Part shown: piece after piece, positions 45,924 to 55,933 of the stretch
Position numbering within the stretch: position 1 is the stretch's first letter
Layout: each line of letters starts with the position of its first letter
From: Collimonas sp. OK242
Lineage (GTDB): Bacteria > Pseudomonadota > Gammaproteobacteria > Burkholderiales > Burkholderiaceae_D
Direction of reading: 5' to 3'
Assembly: GCF_900107095.1 (NCBI RefSeq)
Contig: NZ_FNOR01000009.1
Location: 124,001 to 188,000, forward strand
Length of the DNA: 64,000 bases
Notes under the pieces: generated by a model
Told to the model about the DNA's origin: nothing
Databases searched by the model: none
Seen by the model: the letters and a program-made list of their open reading frames with translations, nothing else
Position numbers and translations under genes: made by a program

Positions 45924-47084
45924 AGCCAGGTGCAAACGACGCGCGCGCGCCAAGGTTTCCGATTTCCGCTTTTGCAGCCAGATGGCGATCCCGGTAATCA
46001 TGAACAAGAGCGGCAGCAGACCCAGGAACGCGACCAGTATCTTGCCCGGCAAACCCAGTATCTGACCGGTATGCAAGCCATACTGCACGCCCATGAAGGT
46101 ATCGCCGGCAGAACCTTTTAGCGGATCCAGCGCGCGCAGCACATGGCCGTCCGCGGCATCGATAAATACCCGCACACTGCCGCCATCCTGGATGTCATCC
46201 GGCTTGCGCAAACGGACTTGGTAGATGCCGCGCTTCTCGTCACGCGCGATGCGCGCCGGCGTAGCGAGCGGCATGCTTGCCTGTGCCGCAGCCAGCGCTT
46301 GCTGCCAATTGATTTGCAGGACTTTCGGCTGGCTTTCAGCGGCCGAGCCCTTGGGCGGCGGCGTCAGCACCGACAGGCTGGAAACCAGCGGACGGGCGAC
46401 GTCCGGCAAATTCATCACAGCGCCGGTAAAGGCCGTTATCACCAGCAATATTCCAGCGACCAGGCCTACCGTGCGATGCAGGTCGTACATCAGGCGAAAA
46501 CTGCCGGCGCCGCGTTTGATCGACAGTGCCTTGCCCCAGCCATTGCGATGCTTGGGCCAGGCCAGTGCAAAGCCGATCAATAGCGTCGCTACCCACAACA
46601 AACCGAGGCTGCCGGAGATGATGGCACCGGGCTTGTCCAGCAACAGATAGCGATGCAAGCGGAATAGAAACGGCATCAGGTTTTGCGGCGCCAGGCCGAC
46701 CGCTTTGGTATTGCGTTCACCGACTACGGTAGCGCTGAACGGATCGATAAATACCGTATCCACCGGCAGCTCGCCGTTCGGTTTGCGCGAACGCAGTTTT
46801 GCCTGGAGCGGCGCGGCGGCGTCCTGCCCCATGGCAAAAAAAGCCAGCCGCGCATGCGGATAATCGTGTTCAATCCGGGCTGCCAGCACATCGACAGGCT
46901 GCCGGCTGCTTGTGGCGCTGGCGGGGACGGCGAGATGGTAGAACTGCGGATTCAGCCAGGCATCGATGTCATCGTTAAACGCCAGCGCTGCGCCGGTCAG
47001 GCCAGCCATGACAAGAAACAGGGACAGCAACAAACCGCTGTAGCGATGTAATTTAACCAGCCAATGACGCATTGCTTTTTTCAC
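45909..47084 (-). CDS. PepSY-associated transmembrane protein (iron-uptake type)
   Basis: 391 residues. Four membrane segments (about 10-35, 155-180, 205-230 and 360-382) with PepSY-like periplasmic regions between; conserved His in KLHRYSGLLLS, FRLHRYLLL and YDLHRTVGL could ligate haem. Proteins of this type (PiuB, FoxB-like) are linked to ferric-siderophore reduction. GTG 47084 is chosen; TTG 47090 and ATG 47072 are in frame. A Fur-like palindrome lies upstream, which supports iron control. Confidence 0.85.
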   Translation of the reverse strand: MKKAMRHWLVKLHRYSGLLLSLFLVMAGLTGAALAFNDDIDAWLNPQFYHLAVPASATSSRQPVDVLAARIEHDYPHARLAFFAMGQDAAAPLQAKLRSRKPNGELPVDTVFIDPFSATVVGERNTKAVGLAPQNLMPFLFRLHRYLLLDKPGAIISGSLGLLWVATLLIGFALAWPKHRNGWGKALSIKRGAGSFRLMYDLHRTVGLVAGILLVITAFTGAVMNLPDVARPLVSSLSVLTPPPKGSAAESQPKVLQINWQQALAAAQASMPLATPARIARDEKRGIYQVRLRKPDDIQDGGSVRVFIDAADGHVLRALDPLKGSAGDTFMGVQYGLHTGQILGLPGKILVAFLGLLPLLFMITGIAIWLQKRKSETLARARRLHLASMAQ

Positions 47085-47137
47085 AATCAAACTCGCTTAC
47101 ACCTTACATAAAGCGAGTATTGTAAATCTCGATTGAA

Positions 47138-47158
47138 TGAGAATGGGTATTATTCTCA
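47138..47158 (-). promoter_or_regulatory. Fur-like operator before the PepSY gene
   Basis: TGAGAAT (47138-47144) and ATTCTCA (47152-47158) form a perfect inverted repeat over seven bases inside an AATGAGAAT...ATTATTCTC context, close to Fur boxes with repeated GAATGAGAAT-type units. It lies about 55 bases upstream of the PepSY start and overlaps the stop codon of the antiporter gene. Confidence 0.6.
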
Positions 47159-49180
47159 AAAATCTTCGTCACTGTGATGGCTGCTGCTGGCCCACGCTTG
47201 CAGCAAGCGCCCTTCGGCCCGGGAGATGGCATCTGCCGCACCACGCAGGACGACAATGTCTCCTGCCTGCAACACCGCCTCCGGGGTGATGGCAATACCG
47301 TTGCGGCCGCGCCGCAAAGCGGTGATCTCAGCGCCCATTTCCGGCAGGCCCAGCCAGGCCAGCGAGCGGCCGATGGCGCGAGCGCCTGGCGGCAAAGCCA
47401 CTGAATGCAAGCGCACTTGCAAATGATCGGCGGCATCCGGCGCATCGTCGATGCCGTGGAAAAATCCGCGCAAGGTGGCATAGCGTTCATCACGCGTAGC
47501 CTGCACCCGGTGCACCACGCGGCGCAAGGGCACTCCCAGCAAGACCAGCGCATGCGAGGCCAGCATCAGGCTGCCTTCCATGGCTTCCGGCACCACTTCG
47601 GTGGCGCCGGCGGCGCGCAACTGGTCGAGATCGGTATCGTCGTAGCTGCGCACGATCACCGGCAGCGTCGGCGCCAGTTCGCTCACATGGTGCAGCACTT
47701 TCAGGGCGGACGGCGTGCTGGCATAGGTGATCACCAGGGCGGCGGCGCGATGCACGCCCGCTGCTACCAGGCTCTCGCGGCGCGAGGCGTCGCCATAAGA
47801 AACCTGGGCGCCGGCAGCGCGTGCGTCGCGCACGCGATCCGGATCGAGATCCAGCGCGTGGTAATCGATGCCTTCTTCCTTCAGCAGCTTGGCCAGGCTC
47901 TGGCCGCTGCGGCCGAAGCCGGCGATGATCACATGCTTCTTGGTTGCCATGGTGCGCGTTGCAATCTGGGTCAGGGCCAGCGACTGCATCATCCATTCGC
48001 TGGAAGACAGTTTCATCACGATCGCGTCCGATTTGGCCAGGACGAACGGCGCGGCCAGCATCGACAGCACCATGGACGCCAGGATCAGCTGGATCAGCAA
48101 AGGATCGATCAGTTGCAGGCCGCCGGCCTGATTCAGCAGCACGAAGCCGAACTCCCCTGCCTGCGCCAGCGCCAAGCCGGTGCGCAGCGCCACGCCGGTG
48201 GAAGAGCGAAAGACTTTTGCCAGCAAGGCGATCAATACGAACTTGAGAAACACGGGCCCTATCAGCAACAGCAATACCAGCCACCAGTGTTCCATTACCA
48301 GGCGCAGATTGAGCAACATGCCGACGGTGATGAAGAACAAACCCAGCAAGACGTCGCGAAACGATTTGATGTCTTCTTCCACCTGATGCTTGTATTCGGT
48401 TTCGGAAATCAGCATGCCTGCAATAAATGCGCCCAGCGCCAGCGACAAACCGGCGCGTTCGGTAATCCATGCGGACGCCAGCGTGATCAACAGCAGATTC
48501 AGCATGAACAGCTCTTGCGAGCGGCGCCGTACCACGATCTGGAACCAGCGCCGCATCAGTTTCTGGCCGAAGAACAGCAGCAGCGCCAGCAGCAGCACCG
48601 CTTTGCCGCTAGCCCAGGCCAGCGTCGCCAGCAAATTGCCGGAATGCTCGCTGAGCGCCGGCACGATAATCAGCAGCGGCACCAGCGCCAGGTCCTGAAA
48701 CAGCAGAATGCCGATGATGCGGCGCCCGTGCTCGGTTTCCAGCTCCATTCTTTCCGTCAGCAACTTGGAGACGATGGCGGTGGACGACATGGTCAGCGCG
48801 CCGCCCAGGGCGAACGCCGCCTGCCAGCTGATATTGGTGAATTGCGGCAGGACGATCGCCATCAGCCAGCCGAAAAGCATGGTGGCGCCGATGGTCAGCA
48901 GCACCTGCGCCATGCCCAGTCCGAACACGATATGCCGCATGGCCGTCAATTTCGGCAGCGAAAATTCGAGTCCGATGGAAAACATCAAAAACACCACGCC
49001 AAATTCGGCCAGCGCGTGGGTGGTGGCGTTATCTTCTGCAAAGCCCAGCGCATGCGGGCCGATCAGGATCCCCACCACCAGATAGCCCAGCATGGGTGGC
49101 AAATGGAAGCTGCGAAAAGCTACCACCCCAAGTACGGCGGAGCCAAGCAACAAGATTGTCAGTTCAAGTCCGGAAAGCAT
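47156..49180 (-). CDS. KefB-type monovalent cation:proton antiporter (CPA2)
   Basis: 674 residues. Twelve or so membrane segments (1-380) include the CPA2 region FLMFSIGLEFSLPKL, the Asp of ILLFQDLALVPLL and LALGAFIAGMLISETEYKHQVEEDIKSFRDVLLG. An RCK_N/TrkA_N nucleotide-binding domain follows (about 415-535, HVIIAGFGRSGQSLAKLL), then an RCK_C domain (about 590-660). Probably a K+/H+ exchanger, but unlike E. coli KefB/KefC it has a TrkA_C domain. ATG 49180 is preferred to TTG 49189. The stop overlaps the Fur-like palindrome. Confidence 0.93.
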   Translation of the reverse strand: MLSGLELTILLLGSAVLGVVAFRSFHLPPMLGYLVVGILIGPHALGFAEDNATTHALAEFGVVFLMFSIGLEFSLPKLTAMRHIVFGLGMAQVLLTIGATMLFGWLMAIVLPQFTNISWQAAFALGGALTMSSTAIVSKLLTERMELETEHGRRIIGILLFQDLALVPLLIIVPALSEHSGNLLATLAWASGKAVLLLALLLFFGQKLMRRWFQIVVRRRSQELFMLNLLLITLASAWITERAGLSLALGAFIAGMLISETEYKHQVEEDIKSFRDVLLGLFFITVGMLLNLRLVMEHWWLVLLLLIGPVFLKFVLIALLAKVFRSSTGVALRTGLALAQAGEFGFVLLNQAGGLQLIDPLLIQLILASMVLSMLAAPFVLAKSDAIVMKLSSSEWMMQSLALTQIATRTMATKKHVIIAGFGRSGQSLAKLLKEEGIDYHALDLDPDRVRDARAAGAQVSYGDASRRESLVAAGVHRAAALVITYASTPSALKVLHHVSELAPTLPVIVRSYDDTDLDQLRAAGATEVVPEAMEGSLMLASHALVLLGVPLRRVVHRVQATRDERYATLRGFFHGIDDAPDAADHLQVRLHSVALPPGARAIGRSLAWLGLPEMGAEITALRRGRNGIAITPEAVLQAGDIVVLRGAADAISRAEGRLLQAWASSSHHSDEDF

Positions 49181-49314
49181 TATTGGCAATCAATTAATTC
49201 AATATCAACATTATGTTGCGGCAACGCTAAATCGAAAAGGGCTGAAGACAGATTAATTGAAGCCGATGAAGACTGGCAAGTTTTTTGCTTTAGGATTTCG
49301 TTTATACTTTCGGG

Positions 49315-50346
49315 ATGAGTCTATCCGATACCAAAAATTTGCCACACTCCCTGTCCAGGTCATTCGATGCCGGCCGTGCGCTAGAGCTTGCCCGCAGCAC
49401 CCTGCAAATCGAAGCCGATGCCATTATTGCATTGAAAAACCGGATCTCGGACAACCTCAACGATCCCTTCGCCCAGGCAATTGGCTTGCTGCTCAATTGC
49501 AACGGCCGGGTAGTCGTGTCCGGCATAGGAAAATCCGGCCACATTGCCCGCAAGATCGCCGCGACGCTAGCCTCTACCGGCACCCCGGCGCTGTTCATCC
49601 ATCCTGCCGAAGCCGCGCATGGCGATCTTGGCATGGTGACCGAGGACGATGCCTTCATTGCCATCTCCAATTCAGGCGAAACCGCCGAGCTGATGGCGAT
49701 CGTGCCGATCATCAAACGCATGGGCGCCAGCCTGATCGCGATGACCGGCAATGACGGCTCGGCATTGGCGCAACTCGCCAACGTGCACCTGAATGTCAAG
49801 GTGGACCAGGAAGCCTGCCCCTTGAATCTGGCCCCCACCGCCAGCACCACCGCCACCTTGGCGATGGGCGACGCCTTGGCGGTAGCGCTGCTGGATGCGC
49901 GTGGCTTCCGCGAGGAAGATTTCGCCCGCTCCCATCCTGGCGGCGCACTTGGACGCCGTCTGCTGACCCATGTGCGTGACGTCATGCGCAGCGGCGAAGC
50001 AATCCCGGCGGTGACTGCGGATGTATCGCTGTCGATGGCCTTGCTTGAGATCACCCGCAAGGGGATCGCCATGACCGCCGTGGTGGACGAACATTTCCAT
50101 GCCATCGGCGTGTTTACCGATGGCGATCTGCGGCGCCTGATCGAGCAGGTGCAAGATTTCACCAAGCTGACGATCGCCGACGTGATGCACGCCAATCCGC
50201 GCACCATAGGCCCCGATCAACTGGCGGTCGATGCGGTGCATATGATGGAGCAGTTCCGCATCAATCAGCTGCTGGTAAGCGATGCCGCCGGCAAGCTGGT
50301 CGGCGCGCTGCATATCCATGACCTGACCCGCGCCAAGGTGATCTGA
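49315..50346 (+). CDS. kdsD: D-arabinose 5-phosphate isomerase
   Basis: 343 residues. It converts ribulose 5-phosphate to arabinose 5-phosphate, the first KDO precursor step. An N-terminal SIS domain (about 45-185; VVVSGIGKSGHIARKIAATLASTGTPALFIHPAEAAHGDLGM, SNSGETAEL) and two CBS domains (about 215-343) are present. First gene of kdsD-kdsC-lptC-lptA-lptB-rpoN-hpf; stop overlaps the kdsC start by one base. Confidence 0.96.
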   Translation: MSLSDTKNLPHSLSRSFDAGRALELARSTLQIEADAIIALKNRISDNLNDPFAQAIGLLLNCNGRVVVSGIGKSGHIARKIAATLASTGTPALFIHPAEAAHGDLGMVTEDDAFIAISNSGETAELMAIVPIIKRMGASLIAMTGNDGSALAQLANVHLNVKVDQEACPLNLAPTASTTATLAMGDALAVALLDARGFREEDFARSHPGGALGRRLLTHVRDVMRSGEAIPAVTADVSLSMALLEITRKGIAMTAVVDEHFHAIGVFTDGDLRRLIEQVQDFTKLTIADVMHANPRTIGPDQLAVDAVHMMEQFRINQLLVSDAAGKLVGALHIHDLTRAKVI

Positions 50347-50930
50347 TGACGACCCTGGCTAGCCATGGCGAAAGCACCGATCTGACAGCGCGTGCCGCGC
50401 GGGTTCGCCTGATGATTTTTGATGTCGACGGCATCCTGACCGACGGCGGCCTGCTGTATGGCGCCGACGGCGAACAACTCAAACGCTTTAACGTGCTCGA
50501 TGGGCATGGCATCAAACAGCTGCAGCAAAGCGGCGTCGCCACTGCGATCATCAGCGCACGCCAGTCGGCGATTGTCAGCCGTCGCGCCAGCGACCTCGGC
50601 ATCGCCCATGTGCATCAAGGTGTGCATGACAAGCACGCAGCTTTTGCAGCGTTGCTGGCGCAACTGCAGCTGACGCCGGACGCATGCGGATTCATCGGCG
50701 ACGATGTGATCGACTTGCCGATCCTGTCGCAAGTCGGTTTTGCCGCCAGCGTGCCGAACGGCCATCCAGACGTCAGAAGTCGCGTACACTACGTCACCCA
50801 GGCCGGCGGCGGCCACGGTGCCGCGCGTGAAATCTGCGACCTGATCATGCTTGCACAAAATACTTATGCCGGTGCATTGGCATCGTATCTGCACGTTACT
50901 TTGCGTGCAACTCCGCCAGGTACAGCATGA
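50346..50930 (+). CDS. kdsC: KDO-8-phosphate phosphatase
   Basis: 194 residues, C0-type HAD phosphatase without a cap domain. The nucleophile motif is MIFDVDGILTDGG (Asp26, Asp28), motif II Thr/Ser in AIISARQS, Lys in VHDKHAAF, and the metal Asp pair in FIGDDVIDLP. It releases phosphate from KDO-8-P. Start and stop overlap the neighbours (TGATG and ATGA). Confidence 0.95.
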   Translation: MTTLASHGESTDLTARAARVRLMIFDVDGILTDGGLLYGADGEQLKRFNVLDGHGIKQLQQSGVATAIISARQSAIVSRRASDLGIAHVHQGVHDKHAAFAALLAQLQLTPDACGFIGDDVIDLPILSQVGFAASVPNGHPDVRSRVHYVTQAGGGHGAAREICDLIMLAQNTYAGALASYLHVTLRATPPGTA

Positions 50931-51520
50931 AAAATCTGCGCACCGCCTATCGCTTTCGCTTCCTGCTGTTGCTGATATTGCTCATCTTGCTGGCGCTCGG
51001 CAGTTTCTGGCTGGTGCAGGTGATGAACAAACATACCGAGGACTCGCAGCCGAAGGCGGCGCGCAGCGAGCCGGATTACTTCGTCGAGCATTTCAACTAT
51101 GTACAAATGTCGCCCAGCGGACTGCCGCGCTACAACATCTCCGGCGATCTGCTGACGCACAATCCGGTGGACGATTCGTTTGATGTACAAAAGCCGCTGA
51201 TCCATAGCCTGGATAAAGAAAAGCCGCCGATGAACCTGCGCGCGAACAGCGGCAAGATTGAAGACAACAATAGCAAGGTGCATTTATACGGCGACGTTAA
51301 CGCGGATCGGCCCAAGACGCCGAAGGCAGATAATTTTCACCTGAAATCCGAGTATCTGCTGCTATTGCCAGACGACGATGTCATGCAATCAGACAAACCG
51401 GTGGAACTCACGCTGGGGCAATCGGTATTGCACGGCACCGGCATGGATTTCAACAATTCCACGCGCGTACTGAAACTGTTTAGCAAGGTGCATGGCGTGT
51501 TTCCGCCGACACCGCGTTGA
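50927..51520 (+). CDS. lptC: LPS export system protein LptC
   Basis: 197 residues. One N-terminal membrane helix (about 11-31) anchors a periplasmic beta-jellyroll that takes LPS from LptB2FG and hands it to LptA. Conserved pieces are PDYFVEHFNYVQMSPSGLPRYNISGD and the repeating strands up to SVLHGTGMDFNNSTRVLKLFSKVHGVF, typical of LptC/YrbK. Overlaps kdsC by four bases; 80 bases to lptA. Confidence 0.93.
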   Translation: MKNLRTAYRFRFLLLLILLILLALGSFWLVQVMNKHTEDSQPKAARSEPDYFVEHFNYVQMSPSGLPRYNISGDLLTHNPVDDSFDVQKPLIHSLDKEKPPMNLRANSGKIEDNNSKVHLYGDVNADRPKTPKADNFHLKSEYLLLLPDDDVMQSDKPVELTLGQSVLHGTGMDFNNSTRVLKLFSKVHGVFPPTPR

Positions 51521-51600
51521 GCGACGACGAATATGCACCCATTGCAATCCAGCGCGACCCATTTTATGCATACAGCTCTATCCTTTATTCAGGATTTTTC

Positions 51601-52155
51601 ATGAAACGAATCTTTTTCATATCTCTGCTATTACTCGGCGTCAGCGTCGGCGCCGCCGGCGTGGCGCATGCGGAAAAAGCAGACTCCGAGAAACCGACGC
51701 TGATCGATTCCGACCAGCTTACTTATGACGACGTCAAGCAAGTCAACGTCGCCACCGGTAATGTGGTCCTGACGCGTGGCACGCTGCTGATGAAAGCCGA
51801 TCGCGTAGTGGTGACCACCGACCCGTCGGGCTATCAATTCGCTACCTTGTATGCGGATCCGGGCAAGCTGGCGACGTTCCGTCAAAAGCGCGACGGCGGT
51901 CCGGACCTGTGGATCGACGGCCACGCCGAGCGTATTGAATACGACGGCAAGACCGAAGTCACCAAGCTGTTTTCGAAGGCCCAAATGCGACGCCTGCAAG
52001 GCGACAAGCCGACTGACGAAGTGAACGGCGAATTCATTTCCTACGACAGCCGCACTGAATTCTATTCAGTCAACAATACGGTCAACGGCACTAGCCAGTC
52101 TGGCGCCGGACGCATACGCGCAGTGATCCAGCCACGTCCGAAGGCGGCGCCATGA
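51601..52155 (+). CDS. lptA: Periplasmic LPS-binding protein LptA
   Basis: 184 residues. Signal peptide [24 protein letters not shown], then an OstA-like beta-jellyroll ([54 protein letters not shown]). LptA builds the bridge that carries LPS across the periplasm. ATG 51601 is fixed by the signal peptide and AGGA upstream; an upstream start at 51517 would add 28 residues and overlap lptC. Its stop overlaps lptB. Confidence 0.95.
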   Translation: MKRIFFISLLLLGVSVGAAGVAHAEKADSEKPTLIDSDQLTYDDVKQVNVATGNVVLTRGTLLMKADRVVVTTDPSGYQFATLYADPGKLATFRQKRDGGPDLWIDGHAERIEYDGKTEVTKLFSKAQMRRLQGDKPTDEVNGEFISYDSRTEFYSVNNTVNGTSQSGAGRIRAVIQPRPKAAP

Positions 52156-52898
52156 CCGCGCCTAGCACCCTGATCGCCAAAGGTTTGCAAAAAAGTTATG
52201 GCGCGCGCCAGGTGGTGCATGACGTGTCGCTGGAAGTCCGGTGCGGCGAAGTGGTCGGTCTGCTGGGGCCGAACGGCGCCGGCAAAACCACTTCCTTCTA
52301 TATGATCGTCGGCCTGGTGCCATCGGATGGCGGCGAGATCGATCTGGACGGCGTCGACATCTCGCGCCTGCCGATCCATCGGCGCGCAGTGCTTGGCCTG
52401 TCGTATCTGCCGCAGGAAGCATCGGTATTCCGCAAGCTGACCGTAGAAGACAATATCCGCGCCGTACTGGAATTGCAGCGCCCCAATGGCAAGGCGCTCA
52501 CCAAGGCTGAGATCGACGAGCAGTTACATAAGCTGTTGCACGAATTGCAAATCGAAAAACTGCGTGAAAGCCAGGCCTTGTCGCTCTCCGGCGGCGAACG
52601 TCGGCGTGTCGAAATTGCCCGCGCGCTGGCGACCAATCCGCGCTTCGTCCTGCTGGATGAACCGTTTGCCGGGATCGATCCGATTGCCGTGATCGAGATC
52701 CAGCGCATCGTCCGCTTCCTCAAGGAGCGCGGCATAGGCGTGTTGATTACCGATCACAATGTGCGCGAAACCTTGGGCATTTGCGATCGCGCCTACATCA
52801 TCAATCAGGGCAGCGTGCTGGCCAGCGGCAGTCCGGACGACATCATCGCCGACGAGTCGGTACGGCGCGTATATCTCGGTGAGCATTTCCGCATGTAA
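52152..52898 (+). CDS. lptB: LPS export ABC transporter ATPase LptB
   Basis: 248 residues. Walker [13 protein letters not shown]-loop [11 protein letters not shown], signature [17 protein letters not shown], Walker [17 protein letters not shown] and switch His in [11 protein letters not shown]. It powers LPS extraction with LptFG, which are not in the window. Placed directly before rpoN, as in most Proteobacteria. Confidence 0.97.
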   Translation: MTAPSTLIAKGLQKSYGARQVVHDVSLEVRCGEVVGLLGPNGAGKTTSFYMIVGLVPSDGGEIDLDGVDISRLPIHRRAVLGLSYLPQEASVFRKLTVEDNIRAVLELQRPNGKALTKAEIDEQLHKLLHELQIEKLRESQALSLSGGERRRVEIARALATNPRFVLLDEPFAGIDPIAVIEIQRIVRFLKERGIGVLITDHNVRETLGICDRAYIINQGSVLASGSPDDIIADESVRRVYLGEHFRM

Positions 52899-53008
52899 CG
52901 TCACGAACGTGAGAACGATGTAATTGCAGGCAGCGTAATTCGCCGCACCACGGCTGCGCTTAAACTCCTTACAACAAATAATAGAAGTGAATTGTCCGCA
53001 CGGTAGCC

Positions 53009-54499
53009 ATGAAACAATCACTCCAGCTTCGCACTTCCCAGCATCTTGCGCTGACGCCTCAGCTGCAGCAGTCGATACGACTGTTGCAACTGTCTACGCT
53101 CGAACTGCATCAGGAACTGGAACAGATCTTGTCGGACAATCCGCTGCTGGAGAGGGTCGACGACCCGCTCGATAATTCCGTACGCCTGCTGGCGGACGGC
53201 GCCATCAGCGGCAGTACGTCAACCATGGATGCGCCGGTAGGCGATAGTGAGGTCAGCAGCTCGCCCAGCGAAAGCGAAGCCAGTTTAGATACGCCGGCGG
53301 CGGCGGATGGCAGCCCCGAAAACGGTGATAGCGGCGATAGCGAATGGAGTTTTGACGATATCGCACGCAGCTCAAAAACCTCGGACGACGAGGATGCGCG
53401 GCCGCAGCTGGGAGCCCACGAGTTGACCTTGCGTGAACATCTGCTGCAGCAAATGCGCGAAACGCTGCACGACATACGCGATCGGGCATTGGTCGAACTG
53501 ACCATCGATGCGTTGGACGATAATGGCTACCTGGAAGAAACGCTGGAAGAAATTCTGGAGCGTCTGCCACCCGAGTTGGAGATCGCTATCGAAGAGTTGT
53601 CGATGGCGCTGAAAATGGTGCAAAGCTTCGACCCGGCAGGCGTCGGCGCACGTAACGCGGCGGAATGCCTGAGCTTGCAGATCAAGCGTTTTATCAAAGT
53701 GCCATTTGTCACGCGCCGCCTGGCATTGGCGATTGTACAAGATCACCTGATGCTTTTTGCGCAACGTGATTTCAACAGAATCAAGAAAGCGCTCGATTGC
53801 GACGACGAGGATCTGCGTGAGGCGCAGGCCGTCATCAAACAATGCAATCCCCATCCCGGCGCGCCCTTCGCCGCCAACACTTCAGACTATGTGGTGCCGG
53901 ATGTGATCGTCAGGCGCAGCAAGCAAGGCTGGCAGGTAATGCTGAATAATGACGTCATGCCAAGGTTGAGGGTGAATGTCATGTATGCCAATATTCTGAA
54001 GCAAAGCAAGGGCGACGGTGCGCTCACTTCACAACTGCAGGAAGCCAAGTGGCTGATCAAGAATATGCGTCAGCGCTTCGACACCATCTTGCGCGTGGCG
54101 CAAGCGATAGTGGAGCGCCAGAGGAACTTCTTTTCTCATGGGGCGGTCGCGATGAGGCCGCTTGTGTTGCGTGAAATAGCTGATACACTGGGACTACACG
54201 AGAGCACTATTTCTCGTGTAACCACACAGAAATACATGCTTACTCCCCATGGGATGTTTGAACTGAAGTATTTCTTCGGCAGCCATGTTGCTACTGAGGC
54301 AGGTGGAGAGGCTTCCTCAACGGCAATCAGGGCACTCATTAAGCAATTGATAGGAGCGGAAGATTCAAAAAATCCTTTCTCTGACAGCAAGATTGCCGAC
54401 ATGCTTGCGGAACAAGGTATGGTGGTCGCCCGCCGCACCGTCGCAAAATATCGCGAAGCTCTGAAAATTCCGTCTGTTAATCTTCGCAAGGCTTTGTAG
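53009..54499 (+). CDS. rpoN: RNA polymerase sigma-54 factor
   Basis: 496 residues. Region I (residues 1-50) is Gln/Leu-rich ([27 protein letters not shown]) and contacts activator ATPases. Region II is acidic and Ser-rich (60-130). Region III has the core-binding domain, the helix-turn-helix [24 protein letters not shown] and the RpoN box [17 protein letters not shown] near the C-terminus, which reads the -24 element. Directs nitrogen, motility and other genes. Confidence 0.97.
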   Translation: MKQSLQLRTSQHLALTPQLQQSIRLLQLSTLELHQELEQILSDNPLLERVDDPLDNSVRLLADGAISGSTSTMDAPVGDSEVSSSPSESEASLDTPAAADGSPENGDSGDSEWSFDDIARSSKTSDDEDARPQLGAHELTLREHLLQQMRETLHDIRDRALVELTIDALDDNGYLEETLEEILERLPPELEIAIEELSMALKMVQSFDPAGVGARNAAECLSLQIKRFIKVPFVTRRLALAIVQDHLMLFAQRDFNRIKKALDCDDEDLREAQAVIKQCNPHPGAPFAANTSDYVVPDVIVRRSKQGWQVMLNNDVMPRLRVNVMYANILKQSKGDGALTSQLQEAKWLIKNMRQRFDTILRVAQAIVERQRNFFSHGAVAMRPLVLREIADTLGLHESTISRVTTQKYMLTPHGMFELKYFFGSHVATEAGGEASSTAIRALIKQLIGAEDSKNPFSDSKIADMLAEQGMVVARRTVAKYREALKIPSVNLRKAL

Positions 54500-54666
54500 T
54501 TTTTTTCTGGTTTGATTGTAAAGCTTACCCTTGCTGTGTTTGGATCAAGCGGGTTTCATTGAGTTTTAGTTGATTCTTGCCAGGACAGTTCCTCTTGAAC
54601 CGTTCGCCTAAAGATTCAGCCTATTCTGTTCCGGACCGCCAGCAATATTCTTGATAGGAGCGCTGT

Positions 54667-55017
54667 ATGAACTTCACCATCAGTGGGCATCACCTCGAAT
54701 TAACCCCCGCCATTCGCGAATATGTACAAAGCAAACTAGAGCGTATCAAACGCCACTTCGACCAGGTCATCGATATCAGCGTGATTCTGACCGTCGACAA
54801 AATCACTGAAAAAGAAAAGCGCCAAAAAGCGGAAATTAATCTGCGCGTAAAAGGAAAAGATTTGCATGCTGAAAGTATTGCTCACGATCTTTATGCCGCC
54901 ATTGATGCACTGGTCGACAAGCTCGATCGCCAGGTGATCAAATACAAGGACAAGATGCAGGACCATCAGCACGATGCTATCAAGCATCTGCCGGAAGAAC
55001 TCCCCGCCGCGACCTGA
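54667..55017 (+). CDS. hpf: Ribosome hibernation promoting factor
   Basis: 116 residues of the RaiA/HPF family. The betaalphabetabetabetaalpha fold is seen from [41 protein letters not shown] and [35 protein letters not shown]. It binds the ribosome at rest and inactivates it. Short form; downstream of rpoN as usual. GATAGGAG precedes the ATG. Confidence 0.95.
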   Translation: MNFTISGHHLELTPAIREYVQSKLERIKRHFDQVIDISVILTVDKITEKEKRQKAEINLRVKGKDLHAESIAHDLYAAIDALVDKLDRQVIKYKDKMQDHQHDAIKHLPEELPAAT

Positions 55018-55062
55018 ACCCGGTCGCCGAGCGCGCGCTGCATAGCTCACGCCAATCAATGA

Positions 55063-55094
55063 ACAAGGGCGCAGTCAATGCGCCCTTTGTTATT
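55063..55094 (+). terminator. Intrinsic terminator after hpf
   Basis: AAGGGCGC (55065-55072) pairs with GCGCCCTT (55080-55087) over a seven-base loop and is followed by TGTTATT. It lies about 45 bases after the hpf stop in the short region between converging genes, and closes the kdsD-hpf transcript. Confidence 0.7.
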
Positions 55095-55149
55095 GGTCAA
55101 GCTGATTATTAATAAATCATATTATTATTGTTGAAGTGCTCTTCCGCGC

Positions 55150-55839
55150 CTACTTAAGCGCACCAAAGACCTTGCCGATAATCGCACTGCCCGCACCGAC
55201 AGGATCCTGGCGAATCGCTTTCTCTTCCTCGCCGATTACAGTGTACAAGCCATCCAGCGCGCGTTGGGTAACATAGCCCTCCACGGTGCTTTGCTGAGCC
55301 GGCACCATGCCGGTTTTACCGACTTGTCCCATGACCGCGTTATATTGCGCCGACAGGCCGTTGCGATCGGTCACGCCTTTGACGATAGGCAGGAATTTCT
55401 GTCCCAATTGCGCCGACGTCTTTTGTTTGAAAAAATCGGTCACCGACGTATCGCCGCCGGTCAGGATATTTTTTGCATCTGTCACCGACATCGATTTGAC
55501 CGCATTCAACAGCAAGGGCTTGGCCAATGGTACTGCCTGTTCCGCCGCATGATTCATCGACACCACCAGATCGTCCAGTTTCTGTCCCTGGCCAGTCATC
55601 CTCAACAGAGGCATGGCTTTATCGAGCACGCTGGGCAAGCCGATCTTGACCTTGTCATTATTCAGGAAGCCATTTTCGACGCCTAGCTTGGACACCGCAA
55701 CATCCGCGCCTTTTTGCAGCGCAGCTTTCAGGCCGCTGCTGGCGTCCTGGTTACTCAGGTCGCTTATCGATAAAGCCAGCGCGGCTGATGCAGTTACCGC
55801 CAGAGCGACTGTCAATGCTGTTTGGTATGCGCGACGCAT
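55150..55839 (-). CDS. DUF4197 family periplasmic protein
   Basis: 229 residues. A signal peptide (MRRAYQTALTVALAVTASAALA) precedes a helical DUF4197 domain: SGLKAALQKGADVAVSKLGVENGFLNNDKVKIGLPSVLDKAMPLLR, MNHAAEQAVPLAKPLL, DAKNILTGGDTSVTDFFKQKTSAQL and the C-terminal QRALDGLYTVIGEEEKAIRQDP. Function is not known for the family. Stands alone, convergent with hpf. Confidence 0.88.
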   Translation of the reverse strand: MRRAYQTALTVALAVTASAALALSISDLSNQDASSGLKAALQKGADVAVSKLGVENGFLNNDKVKIGLPSVLDKAMPLLRMTGQGQKLDDLVVSMNHAAEQAVPLAKPLLLNAVKSMSVTDAKNILTGGDTSVTDFFKQKTSAQLGQKFLPIVKGVTDRNGLSAQYNAVMGQVGKTGMVPAQQSTVEGYVTQRALDGLYTVIGEEEKAIRQDPVGAGSAIIGKVFGALK

Positions 55840-55933
55840 AATTGATCCTCATGAAGTTGGACGGAGTTGGACGAATACCCGCAAAGTCTAACGCAACTGC
55901 TTGCGATTACTCAAAATCACTGCGGTGCGAAGG

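Noticed and set aside
47405-49318. A 637-codon Gln/His-rich open frame opposite the KefB-type antiporter
   Set aside because: The Gln/His richness arises from reading the reverse complement of Leu/Ala codons of the membrane protein; no start signal or domain.
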